Both the position numbers and the translations under genes were made by a program. From the NCBI GenBank assembly GCA_015501585.1, contig JADNRY010000233.1, forward strand, positions 1 to 64,000: a stretch of 64,000 bases of DNA, read 5' to 3'. Origin of the DNA: Rhodocollybia butyracea. Taxonomy: Eukaryota > Basidiomycota > Agaricomycetes > Agaricales > Omphalotaceae. Under the pieces are notes generated by a model. The model was not told the DNA's origin, made no database searches, and was given only the letters and a program-made list of their open reading frames with translations. Shown here one piece after another: positions 34,275 through 47,378 of the stretch (the first letter of the stretch is position 1; each line of letters starts with the position of its first letter).

Positions 34275-36278
34275 CTATAGTAACGGCAGCCATTGACCTA
34301 AACAGAAACTTGTTCGGTATGACAAGATGCACCAGCTATCTGCGCACACACCTATGACTACGCTTGGGAGATCGAATAGATCCCTACGGATCGAGAAACA
34401 GAACGTTGAAGGCACCGGGGCTCCATTCGGTTTTAGTAGGACACAATGTGAATATACTGACTGGGTCGTGTTTTCAAACGCGTGTTCTGCAAAGTTTTCC
34501 CAGTATTCGACCACAGACTGGTTTTCAAATAACTGCGGGGACCGTTAACTCGCTGTTCATTGACGAAAGAAGAAGTCTTGCCTCGTAGATGTACTTCTTC
34601 TTCCCCAGCAGCTCTTCCATCGACCATTCTGTCAGCATACAAAACTCGGGAGCTACTAGACAGATCTCGCCCGTCCTACGCCAGACAACAGTTGGCGTGC
34701 CACTGAAAGAGATGAGTTTCTCGAGTTCCTAAGATATTGACAGGCAATTCAGTGCTGTTGAGCGTGAATGATGAAGGGCGCCACGTACTAGTAGTGACCG
34801 CTGGAAACACTTTTCCACGAACACTTCGTCGTCGAAAGACAAGGGCATTTGCAGTGCAATGAGGGAAGGGCGAAAGATGGCCAGAGCCCGTACGATACGC
34901 AGTATATCGTTCTTCTCGAACCTTGAGAGGAACAGGAACCCGAAAACAAAGAACGATATAAGATATATGCAGGTTATCGAGCAGAGGAGCGAAAGGAGCG
35001 AAATAGTGTGTTCAGAGCTTCAAGTGGAGACTCTGCTGTGAATTGGCTCTTGTAATGAATATACGCACCGAATAGGCAGATGTTTCATTAAGAAGTGATA
35101 TCCTTCTGTATAGTCGAAAGGCTTGGTGACACGATCGTTTATGCTTTGAAGCTTCGATCCAGGTGTATACCCTCCCATTGAAGAATCGTTAGGTCGCGGA
35201 GCGGAAGGCGTGAGGCTCGGAGAAGCGTTGGAGTGCGGAGGAGAGAGAAGACCATGCGAGGATTCGTCAATAAAGACGGACAGTGGTGATTTTGGTGATT
35301 TTTGAGGATATCGAGGCTGGACTGGATGTATTACGGAGCCAGTAGACTGTTGGTATTGCGGATATTGTAATTCAGTAAGTTCCGACGTTCGTGGTGGGTC
35401 CTGGTACTGGTAAGTGAGGTATGGCGAAGCGGCGGAAGATGACATGAACGTGGAAGGTTGGGAGGCGAGAAGAGGATCCGAAGAAGGCCAGCTGGCAAAT
35501 GTTGGCGGAGGAGTAGATTCACCCTGCGGAGGACTTGGATTATTATTACCCAAGATTGCGGACAGGATGGAATATTCAAGATTTGCAGCTTCGGAGCCAA
35601 ATGGGAAATTGGGATCAAAGGGAACTTCAAAATTCTCCTGAAGTAGAGAATCGGCTAGAAGATGGACAGCTTGAGAACAAAACATCAGGTGTAAAGTGTA
35701 GGACGCTGACACGTAGTAGGTATTTGAGATGGAGGCTGCTCCAACTGAGGTACTGGCGTTTGGGAACGCGGAGGCTCTGTGACAACTGTAGCAGCTGCAG
35801 CAGGTGCCTGTTGGCTTTTATTTCGCTTTAGCTGTTCTACCGAGTGGCGTGAGCCAGGTAAAAAAAACCTGACAAGTTGAACGCGCAACACACCGAGTTC
35901 CTCTTCGTCAAGAAGATACTTGGCCTTCTTTCGATGGCCCTCTGTACAACTAGTGGCGATCCCTCGTTTTATACAACGCTGACAGGGCCGAGCTATGAGA
36001 CTATGAGCAAGGAAATCATCTATTGAAAGAAAAAAATACATACTATCATCGCAAGTAAGATGAGCTTTTTGGCAGTGAAAACAAGCGCGATTGGCCTTTT
36101 TCTTCTTCGGTCCGTCTCTGGGCTTTTTGGTTAAAGCCAAAGCGGAATCTGGCCCTGATGGTTCTTGTGTATCGTAGCGTTTACGCTTTGCGCCGGACTG
36201 TTTCGGAGGTGAAGAGGAATAATTGTGGTTTACTGGCGCAGGGGCTATCGGTACAAGCGTACTTTCTGCCATGTACAA
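34275..36278 (-). CDS. ERT1: Zn2Cys6-PAS activator of gluconeogenesis, ERT1/AcuK type
   Basis: About 560 residues. After a basic stretch ([10 protein letters not shown]) comes the zinc cluster [11 protein letters not shown], an intron, then [13 protein letters not shown], the spacing and sequence typical of ERT1/Acu[11 protein letters not shown] follows, then a long Ser/Pro/Gln-rich middle. The C-terminal PAS-like region includes [40 protein letters not shown] and a last short exon ending GQWLPLL with TAG at 34275-34277. The start is 36278 (MYMAES) or the second Met at 36272. ERT1-type factors control growth on non-fermentable carbon. The gene diverges from a PrmC-type gene 86 bases away. Confidence 0.85.
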
Positions 36279-36364
36279 AAATGAGAGGGACCAGGGAAAA
36301 ACGGAAACGGAATCCGAAGGTCATTTATGACGGCCGGACGGGCGCTTAATACCGCTATGATCGC

Positions 36365-37278
36365 ATGCTCCCCCGTCAAGAGTTAAAATGGCTCAAAAAA
36401 GCGGCTTTGGGCTCAAATCGTCCACTGCAGTCTTTAATTCGGCGTCGCCAACTAAGGGAGCCTTTACAGTATATTATAGGTAGCTCTGGTATTTTTCCCT
36501 CAAACTATTTGATTCACTGTCGCTATTAGGCACACAGCCCTTTGCGGGACTTGAGCTTCGTGTCAGATCTCCTATACTTATACCCCGCCCAGGTAGAGTT
36601 GTTTCATTTTTTTTTTTTTTTTCAAATTTTAAACTAAATTTTTCAGAGACTGAAGACTGGGTTTTAAGATTCGGAGAATATCTCTCTCGGTCTGCTCGTC
36701 GTCCTCGTTCTTTACTAGACCTTGGGACCGGCACGGGTTGCATTCCGCTCTTGCTATGCCACATGTGGCCCGATTCGTTGGTTGCCACCGGCGTAGACAT
36801 ATCTCCCCATGCCGTTCAACTTGCCAATGAAAATGCCGCACTCTGTGGTATATCACGTTTCCAGGCTCATACCGCCGATTTTTTACATCCACTATTTCCC
36901 ACTACAATGAACGGTCCTCCCTTCGATATCCTTACCTCTAATCCCCCTTACATTACAGCTAGTGAATACCTTCAACTAAGGTGAGATTTTCCGTTCTATC
37001 TCCCTCACTTTCTCATTTAATGTAACTTTAGCGATGATGTAGCGAAATTCGAAGACCCCGCTGCTCTGATAGGCGGACATGATGGACTGGAATATTATCG
37101 CGCAATTACTGATCTCATAGCCCGGGACGGATTTCTGTCCTCCGACGCCGTAGTCGCACTCGAAGTCGGCCACGAACAAGCTGACGCCGTTTGTAATATG
37201 ATTCGTCCGAAGGGATACGAAACTAGCGTTTGGTTGGACCCGTGGGGTAAAAAACGCACTGTTGTTGCTCACCGATGA
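36365..37278 (+). CDS. Release-factor glutamine methyltransferase, PrmC/HemK/MTQ1 family
   Basis: Four exons encode about 245 residues. MLPRQELKWLKKAALG leads to the N-terminal recognition helices (LREPLQYIIG), then QPFAGLELRVRSPILIPRP joined over a T-rich intron to ETEDWV. The SAM domain has LLDLGTGTGCIPLLL and VDISPHAVQLANEN, and the diagnostic catalytic motif SNPPYI lies at about 36937-36954. The C-terminus is WLDPWGKKRTVVAHR with TGA at 37276-37278. The enzyme methylates the Gln of the GGQ loop in release factors. The PrmC-type N-terminus favours the mitochondrial MTQ1 form over cytosolic MTQ2. One intron holds a run of about 16 T residues (36609-36624). Confidence 0.85.
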
Positions 37279-37563
37279 ACATCGGATGCGGTCCGATTGT
37301 CATACTGGAGTACAAAGCCTTCCCGATGCCACCTGGCAGTTGTTTTTAGTCTTGTTCAAAATTTAGCTACATCAATACATACACTGTTATGCTTATGGTA
37401 TTCCCCAAACTAATCACTTAGTTCCAAGTCTAAAGTTTTTTCCCGCACACGACCGCCCGTGTGGTAAAACCCGAAAACCCGATCGATAGGAAATGAATCC
37501 AAAATAAGTATAGAATCTAATCGCCGATAACGACCTCCTAATTATCTCTCACCTCTCCCAGCC

Positions 37564-39694
37564 ATGTCTTTTGAGCAGATAGGACTTGAAAATTTCAACA
37601 CTTTCTCAGGTTCAACTGGTAGGTTCAAAGCAAAATTCTACTACTTCATCAAATAAAGATGCTTTCACAGAGCTGTCCAGCGTCGCTTTAGGTGGGCGCG
37701 TGTTATCGGTGTCGGATGAATTTTTTGCAGAGGCTTTTAATTTACTGTTGGTTGGGGTAAGAAATGGGTGCCCAACATCCTTCTTCTTGCTCACCTCCTC
37801 CCACAGCCTGCACCGAGTTTGAAGGGACAATTTGGGCCCAACGGGGCTTTGTATAGTGGATGGGAGTCTCGCAGACATAATCCTACATATGATTGGTTCT
37901 CCTTGTCTTACAATCCCAGGTCTTGCCACTGATTTGACATACGCATAGGTGTATCATCAAGCTGGGGGCCCCAGGAAAGATACTCGGATTCGACATTGAC
38001 ACTACTCACTTCAATGGTGAAAACACGTTTTTTCCAGGAATAACTGCATTTGCTGAAATCTTATGTCATCCTTCCTCTCAAAGGCAACGAGGCTCCTGAA
38101 GCTTCGGTGGAAGCCCTCTATGATCCCTCGTCCAATGATCCAAATCCTACAGATTCCAGAGTAACGACTTTTGTTTGAGTTCCATATCTGATCTTTGATG
38201 AATTTTGCCCAGTGGACAGAGATTCTACCCAAAGTCAAATTGGGACCATCTTCGAGACATTTATTCACAATTCCGAACGTACCCAACGCGACGTTTGTAA
38301 AGTTGAACATGTATCCTGATGGAGGGATCGTAAGTCCACAGTAAGATTGCGGCATCAGAGACTCATTATTCCTTCAAGGCACGTTTCCGCGTATATGGCA
38401 ATGTTGAACCGGTCATGCCCACCGAGCTCACCGAACTCTTCGATCTTGCTCATGTCTTTGCAGGAGGCCGAGTTGAATTTGTATCGGATCAGCACTTTGG
38501 TGTTGGCTCAAACTTGATTCTACCCGGTCGAGGAAAAGACATGGGAGATGGCTGGGAAACGAAGAGAAGTAGATCGATTGGCCACAAAGATTGGGTTATT
38601 ATCAGACTGCATGCGTTCCTTTTCTTATACGAAAATTCACCAATGCTGACTCACTCATAGGGCGGCTCTTGCAGTGCTTGAACAGGTCGAACTAGACACT
38701 GCCCATTTTAAGGGCAACTTTCCAGAGAGCTGTGAGATCCATGCCGTATCGCTAGCAAAGGATGTGAACTGGACTGTGGAACGTAGTGAGAATGAAAACT
38801 GGACACTCATTTTACCTCGGACGAAGCTGGGACCTCATAGACAGCACTACTTCCAGCTTGAGAACGTAGAGAATATGGCTTTCACACACGTCAGGGTGAC
38901 CATTTATCCGGATGGTGGATTGAAGCGAGTGCGCATACTTGGGAGACGGGCAAATGTTGAAGGGCTGGAATCATTAGCTGTAAAGGTTGCCTTGCCTGGA
39001 CTAGATACAACGCCTGTTCCGGTAGCGTCCAAGTCCACCTCATCCAAATCGATACTGCCAGCACTTCCATTGACCCCAGAAGCATTCGCACCTTTTGGAC
39101 AAGTTATCCAAGCTTATGGGGACCATACTGCCGCTCCGAAAGGAACCAAGATAACCCCAGCAAATGCTGGAACAGCCAGCAAATTCCACAAGTTATCTCT
39201 ACTTGCGTCATCCTATCCTCCTGACGCGCAAGCGACAGCTGGCTTGTCTGTGTATCGATGCCAGCCATTGAAGAACATAGACAAGGACGGTACAACCGAG
39301 CTTACAGTGCTTGAGCGACATTCATTTACCAATCAAGCGTTTATACCGATGGGATGTGGGCCGGAAGATTTAGAAAGCTTGGCAGACCCAAGTCATCGAT
39401 ATCTTGTTGTTGTGGCCAAAAATGGAGAAGATGACAAACCAGATCTTAAGACTCTGAGAGCCTTCATAGCGAACACGGCGCAGGGTATCGTTTATTCTAC
39501 AGGAATCTGGCGTGAGCTTTCCATCTTTTTCATGTACTAACTAACCTTACCTACCGGCCTGCGCAGACCAACCGATGACGGGACTTGACAAGGAACTGGA
39601 TTTTACATGTGTGGAGACTCAGATTGGGAATGGAGGCAAAGAGGATTGCGAAATTGTAGAGCTAGAGACTAGTGTTCGGCTGAGATTACTGTAG
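37564..39694 (+). CDS. Fused allantoicase and ureidoglycolate lyase
   Basis: About 590 residues in one gene. The first half holds two allantoicase repeats. Repeat 1 has [39 protein letters not shown] and [20 protein letters not shown]. Repeat 2 has [40 protein letters not shown] and [19 protein letters not shown]. After a Ser/Pro-rich linker (about 39000-39060) comes a ureidoglycolate lyase domain: [35 protein letters not shown] and [20 protein letters not shown]. Stop at 39692-39694. Allantoicase makes ureidoglycolate and urea, and the lyase splits ureidoglycolate to glyoxylate and urea, so the fusion joins consecutive steps of purine-nitrogen use. In yeast these are separate genes, DAL2 and DAL3. 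Confidence 0.9.
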
Positions 39695-39781
39695 AGGGTT
39701 GCTGAGTGAGCGTGAGGGAGAATTGTACTTTTAGGCTGCTGACTTATCAAAAATTCTCACAATTTCAATTCTGAGTCTTCC

Positions 39782-42700
39782 ATGTCGGAGACCAGGAAGC
39801 GCTCTCACAGCGTCGACGACGACAAAGTCATACTCAAAAAGCACATTATATCAGATGATAATGGCTCACCCAAAGTTAATGGCCTTGGTACTGGCCAGAA
39901 TGACGACGTAGAGCCAACAGGCGACGATAAGCTCGAGGTAAATATCAACAGTCTTTTTTTCTTGCCCATTCTGAACCTTTTTTGTTCAGCTCTTTCGCAA
40001 AGAAGCTATATATCGACGAATGCTACATTATTCACGCCAGAGCGAAGCATCTCAGAAACGTATTTCGGAGTTGGAGGAGCGGAAAAATACTTGTGAGGCT
40101 GGTCTGGCTGCCATGACAGCGTGCTGGATGCAGGTATGCTGTAGACTATTGAGTTCTATGAACAGTATCTCACTATTCCACAGCTGGTTGATGCCATTCG
40201 AGTGCTGGTTCCAGAGTCATCAGAAATGTCGCCTTCAACTGAAGACCTTAAAGGTAACCCACAATAACAACCACTCCTACATGATTCTAATGATTATCAG
40301 ACCTTTTTGAACTCAGTAGATATGTTTCCGACGATTCCATGCCTGAACTTAACTCTGCACTGGACAAGAGCGCACATGCAACGCAAGAGCTAGTATCGAA
40401 ACTTGTTCAGAAGGGGTCATCTCAGGTCTCTCATGACTCAGCACTGAAGTTGTATCAGAAAACTCAGTCAGAGGTGCGTTTCCTTTTGTATTGGAATCTA
40501 TATCTTGAATTCATCTTGTTACCATAGTGCGGTGCGTTACGATCACAAGTTGGAGTTCTTCAGGTCAGACTTTCCGAATCGCAAGAACTTGAGCGAACTC
40601 TTCGCCAACAGCTTGCGGATGAACAGAATCGCGTTCAAAGGCTCAAAAGCAGGACAGTTCAAGCAAATCTGCCTAAAGCAGGGATGGGTTCAATCGAGGC
40701 TTCAGAAACGACGGAGGATGCACCGATTAAACCGTCCTCTCCTTCAGTGAGTGGTCTGGTTATCTGGTGGGAGTTTTGACTGTTCTAATTATCCTTTTCT
40801 GATTGCTTATACCGTGTTTAGCCAAACGGTGATGTTCCAAATAGGATGCAAGAGGAATGGGAAGAGAGAGACGCTAGGCATGTGCGTCAGCTTCGTGAGC
40901 AGGACAAAACCATCGAAGAGCTACGGAAAGTAAAAGCTGCGCTTGAAATCGAGGTAAAGCTCGTACGATTTGGTCGCCTTTCCGATGGTTCTCATGTTTT
41001 GATAGGTTATGAGGAAATCTCTAGTTAAGGAGGAGGTGATGAAGAGCCCTTTCTATCAACGTGTATTACAACGCTCCGCCAATGCCATCAACGCTGCTTC
41101 CTTGAAGGAGGACGAACTCAAACAGATCAGATCAGAGTTTGCCGATTACAAAGTGCAGAGAGTGAAATATGAGAAGGAATTGCGAGTGTGTACCCATCTT
41201 CAATCGTACCGATTCTTTTCTAATCATTTTCACAGGATGACAGTGCAACTGCAATCAACGACACTCTTGCACTAATCGCGCGACGGGACGCTGACAATGC
41301 GCGCCTTCGTGAGGAGCGAGATCAACGTGCGGCCGATATACACGAACGCCGCAGCAAGGAGACCGTCAGGATAGCATCTTGTGAAGAATACAAATCACTC
41401 GCCGCATCCCGTGCAGTACGTCACACTTTTTCAGTTTGATGGTGATCCGAGGGATTGATGGTTCGCTTAAGGATCGAATATTAACTTTGGAATCACAATT
41501 GCAACGAGCCAAAGTCAAACTTGCTGCGAATGTTAATCGTGAAGACATCGTCAACTTTCTTTTAGAAACACCCGACAAAGACATCCAGTTTGTGGATCAT
41601 CTCCAGGCTCGCCTTGCGTACGTGCTGGACTCACTTAATCTTTCAAATAATCCAATCATGTTACCGTTGCAGGGATACCGAAGCGAGACTCTCAGCCTTA
41701 GAAGAAGCTCTTCTAAAACTCAAGCGGGACCACCCGGATGTCGCCCAGCATATGCAGTCGGAAGCCGAAGCGTTGCAAAAGCTCACTCAGGCAACTTCCC
41801 AGCTGACGAAGTACCAAAATGTGTACGGCGAGCTATCTGGGTCATCATCAGATCAAATGGCGCGTGAATTGCAACGGAAGGAGGAAGAGATTCGTCGACT
41901 GCGGTTACTAGATAGCCAACATGCCCAGGTATGTCTTTCCTCAACTTCCTACTTGTCTCCCTTGATTAAGATATCTCTTAGGCAGAGAGCGCTCTATACA
42001 CCGAAATCGAAAAGCTGTCATCGGCATGGGAGACTCTGGATGGTCAAGTCAAGAATAAAGTATTCGATCTGAGTGCGATGGAGGAACGTTTAACCAGAGC
42101 CACAGTTGACGTGCGCGTTAATTCCTGGTTTCTAGTGTGACTGTCTCAACGAGTTTCTTATAGAGGGCCAAATCCGACAACAAGTATTATGCAGCCGTTC
42201 GAGAAAAAGACACTATAGAAGGAGAGCGGAAGAGTGCGCTGCGTAGCCTTGAGAGGCAAAGCAAGGCTTTCGAACTTTTGAGGCAGTCTGAAGGCCTTGC
42301 CAGAGAGCAGACGGTAAGCCCATTTTTCAAGTCATTTTTGACGTAAACCCAATTTACTTTATACTAGAAAACTTTGCAAACGGCGCTGGACAAGCATCGG
42401 TTATTCTGCCAGGAAGTCCACGAGGCTCAAATCAAGTCGCACGCTAACAAAGTTTTGGAGCTCCAAGAGAAAGCGAGTGAAGGATCAAAGATGGCAGAAA
42501 TCGTACGCGTCCAACCATGCCTTCCGCTTTGTTGAAAATTACTGACCTCCTTGTAGTATCGCTACCAGCTTAACAGGTTCGAGCAGGAACATCTAAAACG
42601 ACAAGACGCTTGGCGAAAGGAGATGGATGCGATGTCTACTTCGAGATTGGCTTTGGAGAAAGAAAGGCTCAATGTGCAATCCAAAGCCAAGTTCGATTCG

Positions 42701-43035
42701 ACTCGTCATAAAAACAAATCGGAAGACCCAAATGCCGAGCTCATGGTGCGTCTAGACATTTTTGAAAAAAGGCTTGTTCACTCAATCGTAGTGCCCGACG
42801 TGCAGTCTGTTCTTAAATGCTCAACGTGTAACCTCAACTTTCGTGATACTGTGTTAACAAAATGCTCGCATAGTATGTTAAACTGTTTTGGTATGATTGA
42901 CCTAGTATACTGACATGTAGAGCAGCATTCTGTAAGCCATGCGTAGATGCAAGGATATCGTCGCGACAGCGAAAATGTCCTGCGTGCGGAGCAGCATTTG
43001 CTCAGTCGGAGGTCGTCAAGTTATTTAGGCAGTAG
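39782..43035 (+). CDS. BRE1: E3 ubiquitin ligase BRE1 (histone H2B ubiquitination)
   Basis: About 800 residues over many exons. It starts MSETRKRSHSVDDDKVILKK. Long coiled coils follow (RISELEERKNTCEAGLAAM, RELQRKEEEIRRLRLLDSQ and others). The C-terminal C3HC4 RING reads VLKCSTCNLNFRDTVLTKCS, H, then after a 58-base intron TFCKPCVDARISSRQRKCPA, CG. The end is QSEVVKLFRQ with TAG at 43033-43035. The RING split by an intron just after the conserved His was checked by frame. BRE1 works with RAD6 to mono-ubiquitinate H2B during transcription. The gene starts 87 bases after the allantoicase fusion, on the same strand. Confidence 0.88.
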
Positions 43036-43240
43036 ACGATTGTTCTTTTGCGTTTCCTTTTACTTAACTTTATCTTATCTCCGATCATGTTATTTAAACG
43101 CCAACCTATTAGTGAAGATTTGTAGAGCTCATTGCTATACCATCCATGTATTACTTATTCCTCATTTGCATAATCAGTCAAGGTGGATTAACCACAACAC
43201 TGTACTATAAGAGTGTAAAATAAAGCCAGGATGGTGAAGG

Positions 43241-44441
43241 TTAACGCTTGACCCAAGTATACTGGAAAACGTGAAAATATTAGCAGAAGCGTACGAGAGA
43301 ACGAGAAAGATACATACCGCCTTGCGAGCCTTTGCAAGCCCAGTCTTTTTTCGTTCCACCATACGGGGGTCACGTCTAAGCAATTTAGCTGTTGTAACCG
43401 TCAGGAGAGACGAGGAATGGACAAGGATATGATCGCACCTTTTCTCAGCACTGTACCTGTCTCTGGTTCATGCGCAAATATTCCCTTTGCAATGCCGTGC
43501 GCTATAGCACCCGACTGGCCAGTCGTACCTCCTCCACGGACGAGTGTGAAAATATTGTATTTTCCCAGTACGCCTGCTATCTTGAGAGGTCGAACAAGAC
43601 GCTCTCGATCGACAGGCTGAGGAAAGTATTCGACAATGGGGAAATTGTTGATTAGAATGGTAGAAACCGAGACATTCACTGCTGGAGCTTTTGACTGGCT
43701 TTGGGGTAAGCCGAATACTTCTTCTACGTCCACGTCCTCTTCTTGAGGAGACTCCTTGACTGGAATCATCCATACTCGAGCAGTGCTCGTTTTCCTCCTT
43801 CCAGATGTATATGAGCGTCCACACCTGTCCAATTCGATGGGTTTTCGTATTCCTCGTGTCAGGATTGCATCCTTCTTTCCACTCTCAAAGATGGTCACAA
43901 TGCCACTAATCTTGTCTGCGATTTCTTCATACCCAGCAGTAGTGGCTATGCGAAGGTATTCATTAAGCTCATTAAGAAGAGCAATAACCTTGCGATACCG
44001 AGAAATCGTTATCGTGGTTTCAAAATCCACAGTCATCTCTCGTGGAGTTTTCCAAACCGTAGGCATTGGTATTAAACTCTTCCGAGCAAATTCTGGCAGA
44101 GGAAGGAGGTGAAGTCGTTTAAGGGTGCCGCGCGTGCTGGAAATGGCATTTTGTAGTTCGATGAGATTGTCGTAATATGAAGCACGACCTGTATAAAAAC
44201 TAGGAGATTCTGGATGTGGTTTGGGTTTTTCGTCAATTTCGTCCAAGTCTTCTTCCTCTGCCTCGACTTCGTCTGCTATTTCCTGCATGAGTGCCGCATC
44301 AAGCTCCTGTACCCCGGAGCGTCTAGGACGCGATTCGCCAACATGGTTTAGTTGTGAAGGAGGAATGAAAGAACGTGTAGTTGAGACGAAGCGATAGAAA
44401 AGAGGTCTACGAAGGACAGCAAAGACCTGACTTCGCAGCAT
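43241..44441 (-). CDS. MRPS9: Mitochondrial small-subunit ribosomal protein uS9m
   Basis: About 370 residues. A basic, Ser/Arg-rich presequence (MLRSQVFAVLRRPLFYRFVS) precedes an acidic fungal-type N-terminal region and the uS9 domain: CGRSYTSGRRKTSTARVWMI, VRPLKIAGVLGKYNIFTLVR, GGGTTGQSGAIAHGIAKGI and, after introns, AKLLRRDPRMVERKKTGLAK and YTWVKR before TAA at 43241-43243. The open frame extends upstream to an ATG at 44492. The inner start at 44441 is preferred because it begins the targeting-like sequence. The outer start overlaps the start codon of the divergent CASP gene. Confidence 0.88.
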
Positions 44442-44490
44442 AGGTTGAAGAAAAAACGATATTATCACGTGAACGATTTCTCTCTTCGAC

Positions 44491-47277
44491 ATGGCCGACC
44501 ATAACTTTTCGGGTGCTCTCGCAACATGGAGAGGTAATCTTGCATTATGCTTAATCTACACGCTCTAAGCCCGGTATAGATATAAATCTCTCGGAATTGC
44601 AGCAAACTCTCATGCTACAAGGCATTGAACTTGTCGACAACCAAAAGGAGAATCTTGTGGGACGTAAAGCACTAGCGGACAAGACGAAGGGTATGTTGAA
44701 TATTGAAATCTTCAGCAAACGAATGCTCATCATACTCCAGAGTTCAAGAAGATTCCCGATGAAGAGAAACTGACTGCGTTCAAAGGTCTACTCAAAGGCA
44801 TGTTCAAACCCGAATCATGAGACTTTCATGTAACCTCCACAAATTTCAGCATACCAGACGGAAATTGACAACCTCACAAAGCGATCCAAAACGTCCGAGA
44901 ATGCATTCCTGAACGTATACAAAGTTTTCGCCGAGGCTCCGGATCCTTACCCGTTGCTTGAGGCAGCTGTGGTGCGTCAAATTCAACGCGAGCCATTATT
45001 GTCCTCACTGTAACTCTCTCTAGGACCAAACTGTAAAAGCGGCCGAACTTCGTGATCGTGAAGCAGAACTTCGCAAAGCGCGAGACGAGAACGTTGAGCT
45101 GCGTAAGCGTGTCAATGAACTTTCAAATGTAGAAACAGCTCGGAAGAAAGCAGAGGCAAAAACTGAGCAGCTAGAGCAAAAGGTGTGTCCCAAAATGACC
45201 CCTGCTGTTACGACATTTAGCGTTCTTGCAGATGGAAGACATGATACAAGAGCGAATAGCACAGAAGGAGAATGAGCTTAATGCAACCTATGACGAGAAA
45301 CTACGCAACTACGAAGACCGGTACACTTATATTTGTCAACTTTCACTTGTTCTCCGTATTCACAAGTTACTAGGGAGCAGGATCTCCAACGCCAACTATC
45401 CTTGACCAAGAACCAACTACGGGACCTTCGAATGTCGAATGACTCCAATCAGGCTAAGCTTCTGGACCACAGTTCACGACAAGGTTAACCTGTCTGTGTC
45501 CACCATACATTCCTTACCTCTAACCACAATACCCAGATCAAGAAGTCGTGGAAAAGCTAGCAGAAGTAGACATGATTGTGGCTGACCTTGAGCGGGCCAA
45601 CAGTCGTGTTGCAGCTCTCGAGCGACGCAATGTACGTGCCCTCCTCGCGTACTTTTACCTCTCATGAATTGTACTAGGAAATGCTCCGTGCGGAAAATGA
45701 AACTATGCGCAGCGGCGCTGAGTCCTCAGAAAGGTAAGCTCATCCCATCCCATCTGTATCTGGCCATTTCTTATCATTTAAAACCAGGGTGAAATCTTTG
45801 GAAGCGCAAGTTGTCAGTCTGGAAGCCGAAACGGAACGAATGACGCGTGTATTGGATACACAGAAAGCGCTTACTGTTGAAATGGAAACATCGTTGCACA
45901 AGAAAATTGATGAATTCACAAAAGATCTTCAGCGTCGAGTGAGTTGAGATGTCTCTCCGAGGATAATACTAACATGATCCAGGTAACGGAGGTAGACCAT
46001 CTCAAACAGCGTTTAAAACAGTACAATGACTATGACGAGATCAAACGAGAGTTGGGGATCATGAAGGTAAAATTGTCGAACCCATTTGTATCACAAACTC
46101 AATCCGGTTCCAGTATGTCGAATTTGCAGGATTTGAAGACGATATGGAAGATGACCATCCGCTTGCCAATGGCTACGATGTTGGAATTCAACTTCCCAAC
46201 CCCAACGCAGATAAAGCCAACGCCCAGCAAGGAAAATCTCTTGAAGCCCTCTTGGCCTCCAAGAATAAACGATTGTTAGAGGAACTGACCAAGTTCAGAG
46301 TACGTCGCTTGCTCTATTTTACATCTTGTCACCAGACGAAACTTGTGTAGATTCTACATGGGGAGCTGGAGGCCTCTCTCCAACAAACACAAGAAGACTT
46401 AAGCTCAGTGAGCGTAGAGCTCCAAAAACAGAAAAGCTTGAATGAAAATCTCGAAAATGATCTTCTTTCTTTAAATAAATCTAACAGCGATGTCACCCCA
46501 TCTGGATCTTCTGACCTTCTTGCTGACCTGGAACTGAATCAAAACGCAGTATGTGTGGTCAATGTACCTGCAAATTTCCTCATTAACCTGTGCCCAGGAT
46601 TCCTCAGCGAGAAGTACTCCAATTGCTTTCGCACCCTCTGCAGACACCTCCATACTCCCTATTGTCACTAGCCAACGTGACCGATTCCGTCAAAGAAACG
46701 CAGAGCTGGAAGAGGTGATTTACATCTTTCGAGCCTTGTCTGACTGTTTTACTTACCATTGGGGACGAAAAGGAACTTCGAAAGCAATTCCACGCGATAT
46801 CCGAACTGCGTGCGGAGATGAAAAATCTTCAAGGGGATAACTTGAAACTGTACGAAAAGGTGCGATATATGCAAAGCTATCGGGAGGAAGGAGGTGGTCG
46901 TGTGGTGACTTCCCAACTGGATCCTCTACCAGCACCTACTGGAGCTGCGGACGACATGAGCGTATATCGTACTCGTTACGAAGCCAACATTAATCCTTTC
47001 GTAGCCTTCAGAGGCCGGGTAAATGTCTCCTTTCTCAAACGCATTGATTTTATTAACTCTGCCTATACAGGAAGCAACACGCGCAATCCAGAATCTCAAT
47101 CCGATTGAAAGGGGAGTACTCATTCTCACACGGACTATCCTTGGCGACCGCCGTGCAAGGACTTTCTTCATAATCTATGCCTTTTCATTACATCTTCTCG
47201 TCATGTACGCTATATACGAGCTGAGTACTACGACAGAACCTGCTCCGCAACAGCGATGGAAGCCGTTTAATCCATAA
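44491..47277 (+). CDS. Golgin CASP (CUX1-splice-like) membrane protein
   Basis: About 680 residues in many exons. It opens MADHNFSGALATWR, then INLSELQQTLMLQGIELVDN. Long coiled coils follow (AAELRDREAELRKARDENVE; VTSQRDRFRQRNAELEEELR). Near the C-terminus is the CASP signature LYEKVRYMQSY, then RYEANINPFVAFRGREATRA, NLNPIERGVLILTRTILGDR, RARTFF and a single transmembrane helix (FFIIYAFSLHLLVMYAIYEL). This is a Golgi-membrane tethering protein, tail-anchored, involved in retrograde transport. TAA at 47275-47277. Its ATG lies 50 bases from the preferred start of divergent uS9m. Confidence 0.88.
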
Positions 47278-47378
47278 TGATTTTTGTACTATCTATTGTA
47301 CTATATGATACAAATTATTAGGACCACGCATATATACATCTACCACTACATGAACCAATACTTTAGCTTTGTCTTTGA

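Noticed and set aside
36605..36630. T-run as the end of a retroposed sequence
   Set aside because: It lies inside an intron of the PrmC-type gene that splices in frame, with no poly-A element body next to it.
44441..44492. uS9m start at 44492 as the main start
   Set aside because: The added 17 residues precede the typical mitochondrial presequence starting at 44441. Mentioned as an alternative because of the shared CATG.
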